Shown: in pieces, positions 46,202 to 55,336 of the stretch
Numbering within the stretch: the stretch's first letter is position 1
How the letters are laid out: each line of letters opens with the position of its first letter
Assembly (NCBI GenBank): GCA_963697705.1
Contig: CAVOPA010000017.1
Coordinates: 806,001 to 870,000, forward strand
DNA from: CAVUCH01 sp963697705
GTDB taxonomy: Bacteria; Acidobacteriota; Vicinamibacteria; Vicinamibacterales; JAENWD01
Direction: 5' to 3'
Length of the DNA: 64,000 nt
Translations under genes and position numbers: made by a program
The notes under the pieces: model-generated
The model's database searches: none
The model's input: only the letters and a program-made list of their open reading frames with translations
Told to the model about the DNA's origin: nothing

Positions 46202-46407
46202 GCGAGACACCGACGATGGCAGAGCAGACAAAGACCTTGAAGGTCACGCAGGTGAAGAGCACCATCGGGTTCAACAAGAACCAGTTCGCCGTGCTGCAGA
46301 GCCTCGGGTTGCGTCGTATCCGTCACACGGTGACGATCGCCGACACGCCCGAGACGCGGGGCATGCTGCTCAAGGTGCGACACCTCGTGACGGTGGACGA
46401 GGGCTAA
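46198..46407 (+). CDS. rpmD: 50S ribosomal protein L30
   Basis: 69 residues with the L30 core KVTQVKSTIGFNKNQFAVLQSLGLRRIRHTV. An ATG six codons in (MAEQTK) is an alternative start; the upstream one overlaps the rpsE stop. Confidence 0.95.
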   Translation: MSETPTMAEQTKTLKVTQVKSTIGFNKNQFAVLQSLGLRRIRHTVTIADTPETRGMLLKVRHLVTVDEG

Positions 46408-46431
46408 GGGCTAAGGGCTAAAGGCTAAGGT
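46403..46431. repeat. AAGGCTA heptad run (one arm)
   Basis: AAGGGCTAAGGGCTAAAGGC heptamers start at the rpmD stop; no matching right arm follows, but CTGGCGCTGACCAGCGTCAG gives a short separate hairpin before rplO. Confidence 0.65.
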
Positions 46432-46497
46432 CAGGCGTGAGGTAACTGGCGCTGACCAGCGTCAGCCGCCGGCCGCCAGCCTGACAGGAATGCAACC

Positions 46498-46938
46498 ATG
46501 GATCTAAGCAATCTCAAGCCGTCCGACAACTCGCGCTTCACGAAGAAGCGCGTGGGCCGCGGGCAGGGCTCCGGCAACGGCAAGACGGCGGGGCGCGGCC
46601 ACAAGGGGGCGCAGTCGCGGTCTGGCTACAGCTACAAGCGCGGGTTCGAGGGCGGCCAGATGCCGCTGCACCGCCGCGTGCCGAAGCGGGGATTCCACAA
46701 CCCGTTCCGCGTCGAGTACTCGGTCGTGAATCTCGATACGCTGGCGGAGCGCTTCGACGAGGGGACGACGATCACGCCGGAGCTGCTGCGCGAGCGCGGC
46801 CTCGCTCCGAACACCGGTCTCATCAAGGTGCTCGCTCGTGGCGACATCAGCAAGAAGCTGACGGTGCAGGCGCACAAGTTCAGCGGCAAGGCCGCCGAGA
46901 AGATTGCGGCGGCGGGCGGAGCGGCGGAAGTTCTCTAA
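46498..46938 (+). CDS. rplO: 50S ribosomal protein L15
   Basis: 146 residues. The glycine/arginine-rich N terminus (GRGQGSGNGKTAGRGHKGAQ), GFEGGQMPLHRRVPKRGF and the C-terminal VQAHKFSGKAAEKI are standard for L15. secY follows 15 nt later. Confidence 0.97.
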   Translation: MDLSNLKPSDNSRFTKKRVGRGQGSGNGKTAGRGHKGAQSRSGYSYKRGFEGGQMPLHRRVPKRGFHNPFRVEYSVVNLDTLAERFDEGTTITPELLRERGLAPNTGLIKVLARGDISKKLTVQAHKFSGKAAEKIAAAGGAAEVL

Positions 46939-46953
46939 CCGAGACAGGGCGAC

Positions 46954-48342
<1,389 letters not shown>

Positions 48343-48368
48343 GCGCCAGAGCCGGGACGGATCACCCG

Positions 48369-49055
48369 ATGTCGTTCAACCTCGTCATGATCGGGCCTCC
48401 CGGTGCGGGCAAGGGCACACAGGCCGAACGCGTCTGCCGGGCGTATGGGATTCCAAAGATCTCAACCGGCGACATCCTGCGGGAAGCGGTCCACGATGGG
48501 TCGCCGCTCGGCAAGCAGGTGAAGGAAACGATCGCCGCCGGCTCGCTGGTGAGCGACGAGATCATGATTGGCGTGGTCGGCGACCGCCTGGGGCGGGCGG
48601 ATGCCAAGCGGGGGTTCATCCTGGACGGGTTCCCGCGCACCGTGGCGCAGGCGAAGGCGCTCGACGAAATGATAGAGGGCCGCGGGCCGATCATCGCGAT
48701 TGTCATGTCGGTGCCGGAGCACGAGCTGGTGCGGCGGCTGGGCGTGCGGCGGGTGTGCGCCGATTGCGGGGCCACCTACGGCGGCCCGGGCAGCGTGACC
48801 GCATCGAGCGGCGCGGGCCGGTGCACGCGGTGCGGCGGGCTTCTCGTACAGCGCGACGATGACAACATCGATGTGATCCGGCAGCGGCTGCGGGTGTTCA
48901 CGCAGGCCACCGAACCGCTGGTCCGGTATTACCGGGATCGGCCGACCTTCGCGGCAATCGACGGATTGCAGCCGCCCGACAAGGTCACCGCGGACCTGCG
49001 GGCCCACATCGAGGCGGCGCTGGCCATGAGCCGAGCGGGACGGGCCGAGGCGTGA
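48369..49055 (+). CDS. adk: Adenylate kinase
   Basis: 228 residues catalysing ATP + AMP to 2 ADP. P-loop GPPGAGKGTQ (9-18), AMP-site TGDILR and LDGFPRT. The LID is the zinc type with Cys130/133 and Cys152/155. The start is ATG (MSFNLVMIGPPG). It overlaps map by four bases (GTGA). Confidence 0.96.
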   Translation: MSFNLVMIGPPGAGKGTQAERVCRAYGIPKISTGDILREAVHDGSPLGKQVKETIAAGSLVSDEIMIGVVGDRLGRADAKRGFILDGFPRTVAQAKALDEMIEGRGPIIAIVMSVPEHELVRRLGVRRVCADCGATYGGPGSVTASSGAGRCTRCGGLLVQRDDDNIDVIRQRLRVFTQATEPLVRYYRDRPTFAAIDGLQPPDKVTADLRAHIEAALAMSRAGRAEA

Positions 49056-49870
49056 TCATCTGCAAGTCGCCCGCGGAGCTCGAGCGCATGCGGGCCGCCA
49101 ACGCGCTGGTGTCCGATGTGCTCGCCGAGCTGAAGCGTGTAGTGGCGCCCGGCGTCACTACGGCGGACCTCGATGCGCTGGCCGAGACGCGCGTGCGTGA
49201 CCGTGGCGGCGAGCCGGCCTTCAAGGGGTACCATGGATACCCGGCGACGATCTGCGCGTCGGTGAACGAAGAGGTGGTCCACGGCATCCCCTCGCGCCGC
49301 GAGCTGCACGAGGGCGACATCGTCTCGATCGACCTCGGCGCGCTGCTCGACGGGTTCTTCGGCGATGCGGCGGTCACGGTGGCCGTTGGCCGCATTACGG
49401 AAGAGGCTGCCGATCTGCTGCGGGTGACGGAGGAATCGCTTCACCTCGGCCTCGCGAAAGCCCGGGTGGGTTCCCGGATCTCGGACATCGGGCACGCGGT
49501 GCAGGCGCACGTGGAGGCACACGGATTCTCGGTCGTCCGCGAGTTCGTCGGCCACGGGATCGGGGCGGCGCTGCACGAAGAGCCGCAGATCCCGAATTAC
49601 GGCGGCCCCGGGCGCGGGCCGCGGCTGACCGAGGGCATGGTGCTGGCTATCGAGCCGATGGTGAACCTCGGCAAGGCGGCCGTGAAGGTGCTTGGCGATG
49701 GCTGGACGGCGGTGACGCGCGACGGCCGGCTCTCGGCGCACTTCGAACATACGGTCGCGGTGACGGCCAAGGGGCCGCTCGTGCTGACGGCGCCCGGCGG
49801 CGCGGTGCTTGCTGGCCTGGATGGGTACTGGGAAAGAGCGAGCGCGCTCGCGTCCGGCTCACGCCGCTGA
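49052..49870 (+). CDS. map: Methionine aminopeptidase, type I
   Basis: 272 residues removing N-terminal Met from new proteins. The metal ligands are all visible: Asp94, Asp105, His168, Glu201 and Glu232, with substrate-side His77. Short type Ia form without an N-terminal extension. GTG start overlapping adk. The C-terminal 20 residues are an extra tail. Confidence 0.96.
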   Translation: MIICKSPAELERMRAANALVSDVLAELKRVVAPGVTTADLDALAETRVRDRGGEPAFKGYHGYPATICASVNEEVVHGIPSRRELHEGDIVSIDLGALLDGFFGDAAVTVAVGRITEEAADLLRVTEESLHLGLAKARVGSRISDIGHAVQAHVEAHGFSVVREFVGHGIGAALHEEPQIPNYGGPGRGPRLTEGMVLAIEPMVNLGKAAVKVLGDGWTAVTRDGRLSAHFEHTVAVTAKGPLVLTAPGGAVLAGLDGYWERASALASGSRR

Positions 49871-49876
49871 GGGCGT

Positions 49877-50095
49877 GTGACCCGGATCGCCGGCCGCGAA
49901 GTGCCCGGCACCATTGCCGAGCAGCTGCCGAAGGCGCTCTACCGGGTCACGCTCGACAGTGGGCACCAGGTGACGGCGCACCTGTCGGGCGACATGCGGC
50001 GCAACTTCGTCCGCATCCTGACCGGTGACCGCGTGCTCGTCGCGCTCTCGCCGCGGGACCTCGGACGCGGGCGAATCGTGGAGCGCCTCCGATGA
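49877..50095 (+). CDS. infA: Translation initiation factor IF-1
   Basis: 72 residues, a single S1/OB fold: VPGTIAEQLPKALYRVTLDSGHQVTAHLSGDMRRNFVRIL and SPRDLGRGRI match IF-1 throughout. The GTG start lies seven bases after the map stop. Confidence 0.95.
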   Translation: MTRIAGREVPGTIAEQLPKALYRVTLDSGHQVTAHLSGDMRRNFVRILTGDRVLVALSPRDLGRGRIVERLR

Positions 50096-50115
50096 TGGAT
50101 GGAAGACGGTGATCT

Positions 50116-50229
50116 ATGAAGGTGAGAGCGTCGGTCAAGCGGATGTGTGACAAGTGCAAGATCGTGCGCCGCGAAGGCGTGGTGCGGGTGATCTGCACGA
50201 ACCAGAAGCACAAGCAGAGACAGGGATAG
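50116..50229 (+). CDS. rpmJ: 50S ribosomal protein L36
   Basis: A 37-residue protein. MKVRASVKRMCDKCKIVRR is diagnostic; zinc ligands Cys11, Cys14, Cys27 and His32 are all present. Starts 20 nt after infA, the usual infA-rpmJ-rpsM order. Confidence 0.96.
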   Translation: MKVRASVKRMCDKCKIVRREGVVRVICTNQKHKQRQG

Positions 50230-50241
50230 GACTTCGCTTCT

Positions 50242-50328
50242 GGGCTCCTGGCTCCCGACTCCAGGCTCCCGGCGAGATCGGCTCCGGCCTGGAGCCCGAC
50301 GCCGCCTGGAGCCTGGAGGCTGGGGCCG
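50242..50328. repeat. Heptad inverted repeat, GGCTCCA family (copy 11)
   Basis: GGCTCCTGGCTCCCGACTCC left arm and CCTGGAGCCTGGAGGCTGGG right arm in the rpmJ-rpsM gap, ending 21 nt before the rpsM ATG, upstream of its AGAAGGAA site. Confidence 0.8.
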
Positions 50329-50349
50329 ATCGGTAGAAGGAAAAACAGC

Positions 50350-50724
50350 ATGGCACGTATCGCAGGCGTGGACCTCCCCCGGACCAAGCGGGTGGAAATC
50401 GGGCTGACCTACATCTTCGGCATCGGGCGCGACCGGTCGAACAAGATCCTGGCCGAGGCGGGCGTCAGTGGTGACATCCGCGTGAAGGACCTCTCGGAAG
50501 ACGACGTGCGCAAGGTCAGCCGCGTCATCGAGGAGCAGGGGCGCGTCGAGGGCGATCTCCGCAAGGAGATCTCGATGAACATCAAGCGCCTCATGGAGAT
50601 CGGCTGTTACCGTGGCATGCGGCACCGCCGCGGCCTGCCGGTGCGAGGGCAGCGGACGCGCACGAACGCGCGCACCCGGAAGGGCCCGCGCAAAGGCGCA
50701 ATCGCGAAGAAGAAGACGGTGTAA
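50350..50724 (+). CDS. rpsM: 30S ribosomal protein S13
   Basis: 124 residues. MARIAGVDLPRTKRVEIGLTYIFGIGR, the RGMRHRRGLPVRGQRTRTNARTRKGP block and the basic C terminus identify S13, which contacts P-site tRNA. Confidence 0.97.
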   Translation: MARIAGVDLPRTKRVEIGLTYIFGIGRDRSNKILAEAGVSGDIRVKDLSEDDVRKVSRVIEEQGRVEGDLRKEISMNIKRLMEIGCYRGMRHRRGLPVRGQRTRTNARTRKGPRKGAIAKKKTV

Positions 50725-50727
50725 CGC

Positions 50728-51162
50728 ATGGCGAAAAGCGAAGCAAGCGGAGGCGCCGAGAAAGGCGCCGGCAAGAAGAACAAGAAGGTCTTCAAGAAGC
50801 GCGGCGAGAAGCGCGTGGTGCACAGCGGGCTGGCGCACATTCAGGCCTCCTTCAACAACACGATCGTGACGATCACCGACATCGACGGGAACGTGATCGC
50901 CTGGTCCAGTGCCGGCGGCATCGGGTTCAAGGGCTCGCGCAAGGGGACACCGTTTGCGGCGACTCAGGCCGCTATCAACGCCGCGAACACCGCCAAGCAG
51001 GTCGGCCTGCGCTCGGTGGACGTGCGCGTGACCGGCCCGGGCTCCGGCCGCGAGTCTGCCATCCGCGCGCTGCAGACGCTCGGCATCGAGGTGAAGTCGA
51101 TTCGCGACGTCACGCCGATTCCGCACAACGGCTGCCGGCCGGCCAAACGACGACGGGTCTAA
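50728..51162 (+). CDS. rpsK: 30S ribosomal protein S11
   Basis: 144 residues. HIQASFNNTIVTITDIDGNV, GIGFKGSRKGTPFAAT and the C-terminal PIPHNGCRPAKRRRV are diagnostic. An N-terminal Lys/Gly-rich extension of about 20 residues precedes the core. Confidence 0.97.
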   Translation: MAKSEASGGAEKGAGKKNKKVFKKRGEKRVVHSGLAHIQASFNNTIVTITDIDGNVIAWSSAGGIGFKGSRKGTPFAATQAAINAANTAKQVGLRSVDVRVTGPGSGRESAIRALQTLGIEVKSIRDVTPIPHNGCRPAKRRRV

Positions 51163-51165
51163 AGA

Positions 51166-51236
51166 AATTCGGAGTTCGGAATTCGGAGTTCGGAATTAGT
51201 TCAGAGTTCGGATTGCGGAGTGCGGAACTAAGGTTG
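51166..51236. repeat. GAATTCG-family heptad run (solo)
   Basis: AATTCGGAGTTCGGAATTCGG-type heptamers continuing as TTCAGAGTTCGGATTGCGGAGTGCGGAAC, right after the rpsK stop. It resembles one arm of the inverted repeat that brackets the S23 gene at 59.4-60.3 kb. Confidence 0.75.
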
Positions 51237-51345
51237 AGTTCAGGATAGACCGAAGGACGGCTGCGGGGCGATCGGGAGATCCAGGGGCTGCAGCCCACCG
51301 CCAGCCGCCTGATTTGACGTCAGAGAGACAGAGGCAAAGAACTAC

Positions 51346-51975
51346 ATGGCTCGTTACAGTGGTCCCGTCTGCCGGCTGTGCCGCCGTGAGGGCATGAAGC
51401 TGTTCCTCAAGGGGGAGCGGTGCTACACGGAGAAGTGCGCGATCGAGAAGCGCAACTTCGTCCCCGGCCAGCATGGCAAGACGCGGAAGCAGAAGATCGT
51501 CGGCTACGGCGTGCAGCTCCGCGAGAAGCAGAAGGTCAAGCGCATCTACGGCGTGCTCGAAGACCAGTTCCGCCGCTACTTCGAGACGGCGGACCGCCAG
51601 CGCGGCATCACGGGTGAGACGCTGCTGCAGCTGCTCGAACGCCGGCTCGACAACGTGATTTACCGCCTCGGCCTCGCCACCTCGCGTCCGCAGGCGCGGC
51701 AGCTGGTGCGCCACGGCCACTTCACGGTGAACGGCAAGAAGGTCGACATTCCGTCGTACTCGGTGCGCGCGGGCGATACGGTCGCCGTGCGTCCGACCAG
51801 CCTGAAGGCCCCGGCAATCGCCCATGCGATCGAGGAGGTCAAGGGCCGCGGCATTCCGGGCTGGCTCACCTTCGACGCCGGCGACCAGGTCGGCCGCATC
51901 ATGTCGCTGCCGACGCGCGAGCAGATCAATCTGCCGGTGCAGGAACAACTGATCGTCGAGCTCTATTCGAAGTAG
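51346..51975 (+). CDS. rpsD: 30S ribosomal protein S4 (zinc-containing form)
   Basis: 209 residues. Cysteines 9, 12, 26 and 31 form the N-terminal zinc knuckle of the C+ type. KRIYGVLEDQFRRYFETA and the S4 domain RRLDNVIYRLGLATSRPQARQLVRHGHFTVNGKKV follow. Binds 16S rRNA early in assembly and in E. coli represses the alpha operon. Confidence 0.97.
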   Translation: MARYSGPVCRLCRREGMKLFLKGERCYTEKCAIEKRNFVPGQHGKTRKQKIVGYGVQLREKQKVKRIYGVLEDQFRRYFETADRQRGITGETLLQLLERRLDNVIYRLGLATSRPQARQLVRHGHFTVNGKKVDIPSYSVRAGDTVAVRPTSLKAPAIAHAIEEVKGRGIPGWLTFDAGDQVGRIMSLPTREQINLPVQEQLIVELYSK

Positions 51976-52040
51976 TTGTCAGTCGTCGGTCTTCAGCGTC
52001 AGCACACTGACAACTGATGACAGACGACTGAGAACTGAAA
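51976..52040. repeat. Heptad inverted repeat, ACTGACA family
   Basis: Left arm TTGTCAGTCGTCGGTCTTCAG; right arm CTGACAACTGATGACAGACG and ACTGAGAACTGAA, complementary heptamers of the ACTGACA type. It lies between rpsD and rpoA. Confidence 0.7.
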
Positions 52041-52163
52041 GCAGGCGGCACGTATCCGCCAGTCCCTGGCCCGCAGCCCTTCAGACCTGCGGCGGGAGGC
52101 CAGGGGCCATGACACGCAGGTCTGGAGGCCGGGCTGCCGGCCCGTTGGCGAAAGGATCCTCAG

Positions 52164-53150
52164 ATGCTCTGGAAGAATTTTCAGCGCCCGAAGCGGCTCG
52201 AGCTCGAGCGCGAGACACTGACCGACCGCTTTGGCCGGTTCCACGCCCAGCCGTTCGAACGCGGCTTTGGCACCACGATTGGCAACGCGCTGCGGCGCGT
52301 GCTGCTCTCGTCGATTGAGGGCGCCGCCATCACTGCGGTCAAGATCGACGGCGTGCTGCACGAGTTCTCGCCCATCCCGGGCGTGGTCGAGGACGCGACC
52401 GACATCATCCTCAACCTGAAGCAGATTCCGATCAAGCTGCACGTCGATCACACCAAGACGCTCTACGTGCGGGTCGACAAGGCCGGAGAGGTCAAGGCGC
52501 GCGATATCGAAGCCGACGGCGACGTCGAGATCCTCGAGCCCGACGCGCACATCGCGACCGTGGCGGGCCACGGCAAGCTGCACATGGAAATGCGCCTGAA
52601 GCGCGGGCGCGGGTACGTGTCAGCCGACAAGAACTTCGACGAGGACCTCGGCATCGGCTGGATTCCCGTCGATTCCGTGCACTCGCCCGTCAAGAAGGTC
52701 AACTACCTGGTCGAGGCGGCGCGTCTCGGACAGACGACGGACTACGACAAGCTGACCCTGGATGTCTGGACCAACGGCGCCGTGAGCCCGCGTGATGCGG
52801 TGTCGCTCGCGTCGAAGCTGATTCGCGACCACCTGAATATCTTCATCAGCCTCGAGGAGAGCGGCGAGACCGTGTCCGATGCTCCCGCCGAGCAGCAGCG
52901 CGCCGGCGCGTTGAACGAGCACCTCGACAAGAGTGTCGAGGAGTTGGAGTTGTCCGTGCGCTCGTATAACTGCCTCAAGAACGCGAACATCCGCACTATT
53001 CGCGAGCTCGTGCAGAAGAGCGAGGCCGAGATGCTGAAGACGAAGAACTTCGGCCGCAAGTCGCTGACCGAGATCAAAGAGATCCTCCAGAGCATGGGGC
53101 TCAGCCTGGGCATGCGTCTCGAGGGCGCCGGGCAGGGAGTGGAAGGCTAG
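52164..53150 (+). CDS. rpoA: DNA-directed RNA polymerase subunit alpha
   Basis: 328 residues. The N-terminal dimerisation domain (RFHAQPFERGFGTTIGNALRRVLLSS, about 1-230) is joined by a linker to the C-terminal domain (about 255-315; SVRSYNCLKNANIRTIRELV and NFGRKSLTEIKEIL), which binds UP elements and activators. Normal length and position before rplQ. Confidence 0.98.
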   Translation: MLWKNFQRPKRLELERETLTDRFGRFHAQPFERGFGTTIGNALRRVLLSSIEGAAITAVKIDGVLHEFSPIPGVVEDATDIILNLKQIPIKLHVDHTKTLYVRVDKAGEVKARDIEADGDVEILEPDAHIATVAGHGKLHMEMRLKRGRGYVSADKNFDEDLGIGWIPVDSVHSPVKKVNYLVEAARLGQTTDYDKLTLDVWTNGAVSPRDAVSLASKLIRDHLNIFISLEESGETVSDAPAEQQRAGALNEHLDKSVEELELSVRSYNCLKNANIRTIRELVQKSEAEMLKTKNFGRKSLTEIKEILQSMGLSLGMRLEGAGQGVEG

Positions 53151-53156
53151 AGAACA

Positions 53157-53247
53157 AGGCGAAGGGCTATGGGCTAAAAGGCTAGGGTACAGGCTAGAGG
53201 GCAGGGGCTCCTGGCCTCCAACCCTTGGCCCCTGGCCCCTGGCGGCC
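53157..53247. repeat. Heptad inverted repeat, AAGGCTA family (copy 3)
   Basis: AAGGGCTATGGGCTAAAAGG and GGCTAGGGTACAGGCTAGAGG left arm; right arm CCTGGCCTCCAACCCTTGGC and CCCTGGC. Degenerate, in the rpoA-rplQ gap. Confidence 0.7.
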
Positions 53248-53270
53248 TTCGCCCAAAGAATCGAACTGTC

Positions 53271-53855
53271 ATGCCGCACAACATCGCACACCGTAAACTG
53301 GGCCGCGTCACCGAGCACCGGATCGCGCTGCTCCGCAACCAGGCCACTGCTCTCCTGCGGCACGAGCGCATCGAGACGACGCTGCCCAAGGCGAAGGAGC
53401 TGCGCCCGTTCGTCGAGAAGATCATCACCGTCGCCAAGCGCGGTGTTGCCGCCGGCGACGCCAACGCGCGCGTGCTGCACGCGAAGCGGCTCGTGGCGCG
53501 CGATGTCCACGATCCGGAGGTGGTCGGAAAGCTGTTCGACACGCTGGCGCCCCGGTTCGCCGAGCGGCCGGGCGGCTACACGCGCATCCTGCGCCTCGGC
53601 TTCCGCCGCGGCGACAGCGCCGAAATCGCGCAGATCGAGCTCGTCGGCAGCGAGTACAACCCGAACGCCGAGACCGAGAAGACCAGGCACGAAGCTGCCA
53701 AGCCGAAGAAGGGCGTCGGCGACCGCCTCCGCGCTGCGGCGCAGCGGATTCGCGGCAAGAAAGACGACGGGGCCAAGGAGGCCGACCGCGCCTCGCAGCA
53801 GCGGCCCGGCGCCACGCGGAAAGTCACGACGCCGCGCAAGGCCGGCGGAAGTTAG
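53271..53855 (+). CDS. rplQ: 50S ribosomal protein L17 with long C-terminal extension
   Basis: The first 120 residues are standard L17 (HNIAHRKLGRVTEHRIALLRNQATALLRHERIETTLPKAKELR; GYTRILRLGFRRGD). About 70 highly charged Lys/Arg/Ala/Glu residues are added at the C terminus (total 194 versus about 125 usual). Last gene of the alpha operon; no clear terminator hairpin follows. Confidence 0.95.
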   Translation: MPHNIAHRKLGRVTEHRIALLRNQATALLRHERIETTLPKAKELRPFVEKIITVAKRGVAAGDANARVLHAKRLVARDVHDPEVVGKLFDTLAPRFAERPGGYTRILRLGFRRGDSAEIAQIELVGSEYNPNAETEKTRHEAAKPKKGVGDRLRAAAQRIRGKKDDGAKEADRASQQRPGATRKVTTPRKAGGS

Positions 53856-54062
53856 CCGCTAGTCGCGCACGAACGACCCTGCCGCCTCAACCGGCGGTCC
53901 AGACGGCGCGTTCACCTGTTCGAGGTGGATGCGCCGTTCGTCTGTACGGGCGCGAACCACCGTGAGCTGTTGTGCCGGGCCCGGCGTCTGCCTTGCACAA
54001 TCCGGTTCTCGCAAGTCTCCGCTCGTGCTCACCGGGGACCTATCGGACATGGGAGGCCTGAT

Positions 54063-54659
54063 ATGAGGCGAATCGCCCCCGTTGTCGTGTCATCCCTGAT
54101 CTGTCTTTTGCCGGTCGGCTCTGTCGGTGCGCGTCAGACCGCTGCACAGAAACCGGTCAAGGCTTCACGCGCGCCTGACGTCATCTACGTGCCGACGCCG
54201 CCCGGGGTGGTGAAAGCCATGCTCGATACCGCTAAGGTGACCAGCAAGGATCTGCTGTACGACCTCGGCTGCGGCGATGGGCGCATCGTCATCGAGGCGG
54301 CCAGGACCTACGGCGCACGCGGAGTCGGGGTCGACATCGATCCTCGACGCATCAAAGAGGCGCAGGCCAATGCCGCCGCGGCCGGCGTCACCGACCGCGT
54401 CAAGTTCATCGAGGGAGACCTCTTCGAGACCAATCTGCGGCCGGCGACCGTCGTCACGCTGTACTTGCTCGAGTCGCTCAACATGAAGCTCCAGCCCAAG
54501 CTCGTGACCGAGTTGAGGCCCGGCACGCGCATCGTTTCACACGCGTTCAGCATGGGTCCATGGACACCCGACCAGTCGTTGAACGTGGCCGGCCGCCGAG
54601 TGTACCTCTGGACGATTCCGCCCAAGTCCGCCGCGGGCGGCGGCGGCCATCCACGCTGA
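54063..54659 (+). CDS. Class I SAM-dependent methyltransferase with signal peptide
   Basis: 198 residues. An N-terminal hydrophobic segment with RR at positions 2-3 and a likely cleavage after VGA precedes VIYVPTPPGVVKAML. The Rossmann-fold motif I is LLYDLGCGDGRIVIEAA (SAM-binding) and the acidic motif II is GVDIDP. The last third (VVTLYLLESLNMKLQPKL, PGTRIVSHAFSMG) fits a small methyltransferase family. Export would place a SAM-dependent enzyme outside the cytoplasm, which is odd; the segment might instead be a membrane anchor. GGGAGG precedes the ATG. Substrate unknown. Confidence 0.82.
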   Translation: MRRIAPVVVSSLICLLPVGSVGARQTAAQKPVKASRAPDVIYVPTPPGVVKAMLDTAKVTSKDLLYDLGCGDGRIVIEAARTYGARGVGVDIDPRRIKEAQANAAAAGVTDRVKFIEGDLFETNLRPATVVTLYLLESLNMKLQPKLVTELRPGTRIVSHAFSMGPWTPDQSLNVAGRRVYLWTIPPKSAAGGGGHPR

Positions 54660-54785
54660 GTGAGGGCGGACGTCAGGCCCGTGTGCGTTGACAACGGCGG
54701 TCGCGCCAGACGACGCTGAGAGCGCGGTCGGCTGCGTTGGGAATGAAGGCCGGCTGCCACAGCACGACACGGATACAGCGTCGCG

Positions 54786-55256
54786 ATGGACTATTCATAC
54801 GAACAGCTGCTCGCGGGTGACGTTGACAGGTTCAAGCTGCTCCTGCGCGTGTTCGGCGAAGCCTTCAACGAGCTCGACACGTACGTGCAGGCAATCCCGA
54901 GCGACGAGTACTTGAGGGCACTGCTGTCGAAGCCGCATTTCATCGCTCTTGCGGCTCTGGACGAGGGCCAGAGAGTCGTCGGCGGGATCGCCGCATACGA
55001 GCTGGAGAAATTCGAACGCGACCGTCGGGAAATCTACATCTACGATCTCGCGGTTTTGGAAAGTCACCGTCGAAGGAGAGTCGCCACGGGGCTGATACGG
55101 GCACTCCGGGCCATTGCCCAGCGCCGCGGAGCCTACGTCATCTTCGTTCAGGCGGACCACGGGGACACGCCGGCGATACGGTTGTACGAGTCGCTGGGCA
55201 GCAAGGAAGACGTGTACCACTTCGATATTTCCGTTCCCGAACGCGGGACTCTCTAG
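54786..55256 (+). CDS. GNAT acetyltransferase resembling aminoglycoside 3-N-acetyltransferase AAC(3)-I
   Basis: 156 residues, the size of AAC(3)-I. The match runs along most of the protein: FGEAFNELDTY, FIALAALDEGQRVVGGIAAYELEKFE, then REIYIYDLAVLESHRRRRVATGLI (acetyl-CoA site with the RRRRVATG-type loop) and GAYVIFVQADHGDTPAIRLYESLG, ending VYHFDI. These parallel plasmid-borne AAC(3)-Ia segment by segment. If active it would acetylate gentamicin-type aminoglycosides. The chromosomal setting, with no integron or transposase nearby, suggests an intrinsic gene. Activity untested. Confidence 0.85.
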   Translation: MDYSYEQLLAGDVDRFKLLLRVFGEAFNELDTYVQAIPSDEYLRALLSKPHFIALAALDEGQRVVGGIAAYELEKFERDRREIYIYDLAVLESHRRRRVATGLIRALRAIAQRRGAYVIFVQADHGDTPAIRLYESLGSKEDVYHFDISVPERGTL

Positions 55257-55336
55257 GGGTTCAACCTCTCGTTATTCCGCGATTCCAACCGGCTGGCGCA
55301 TCGGCTACAACTCCCACGCTGACCCGAAAACATCCA

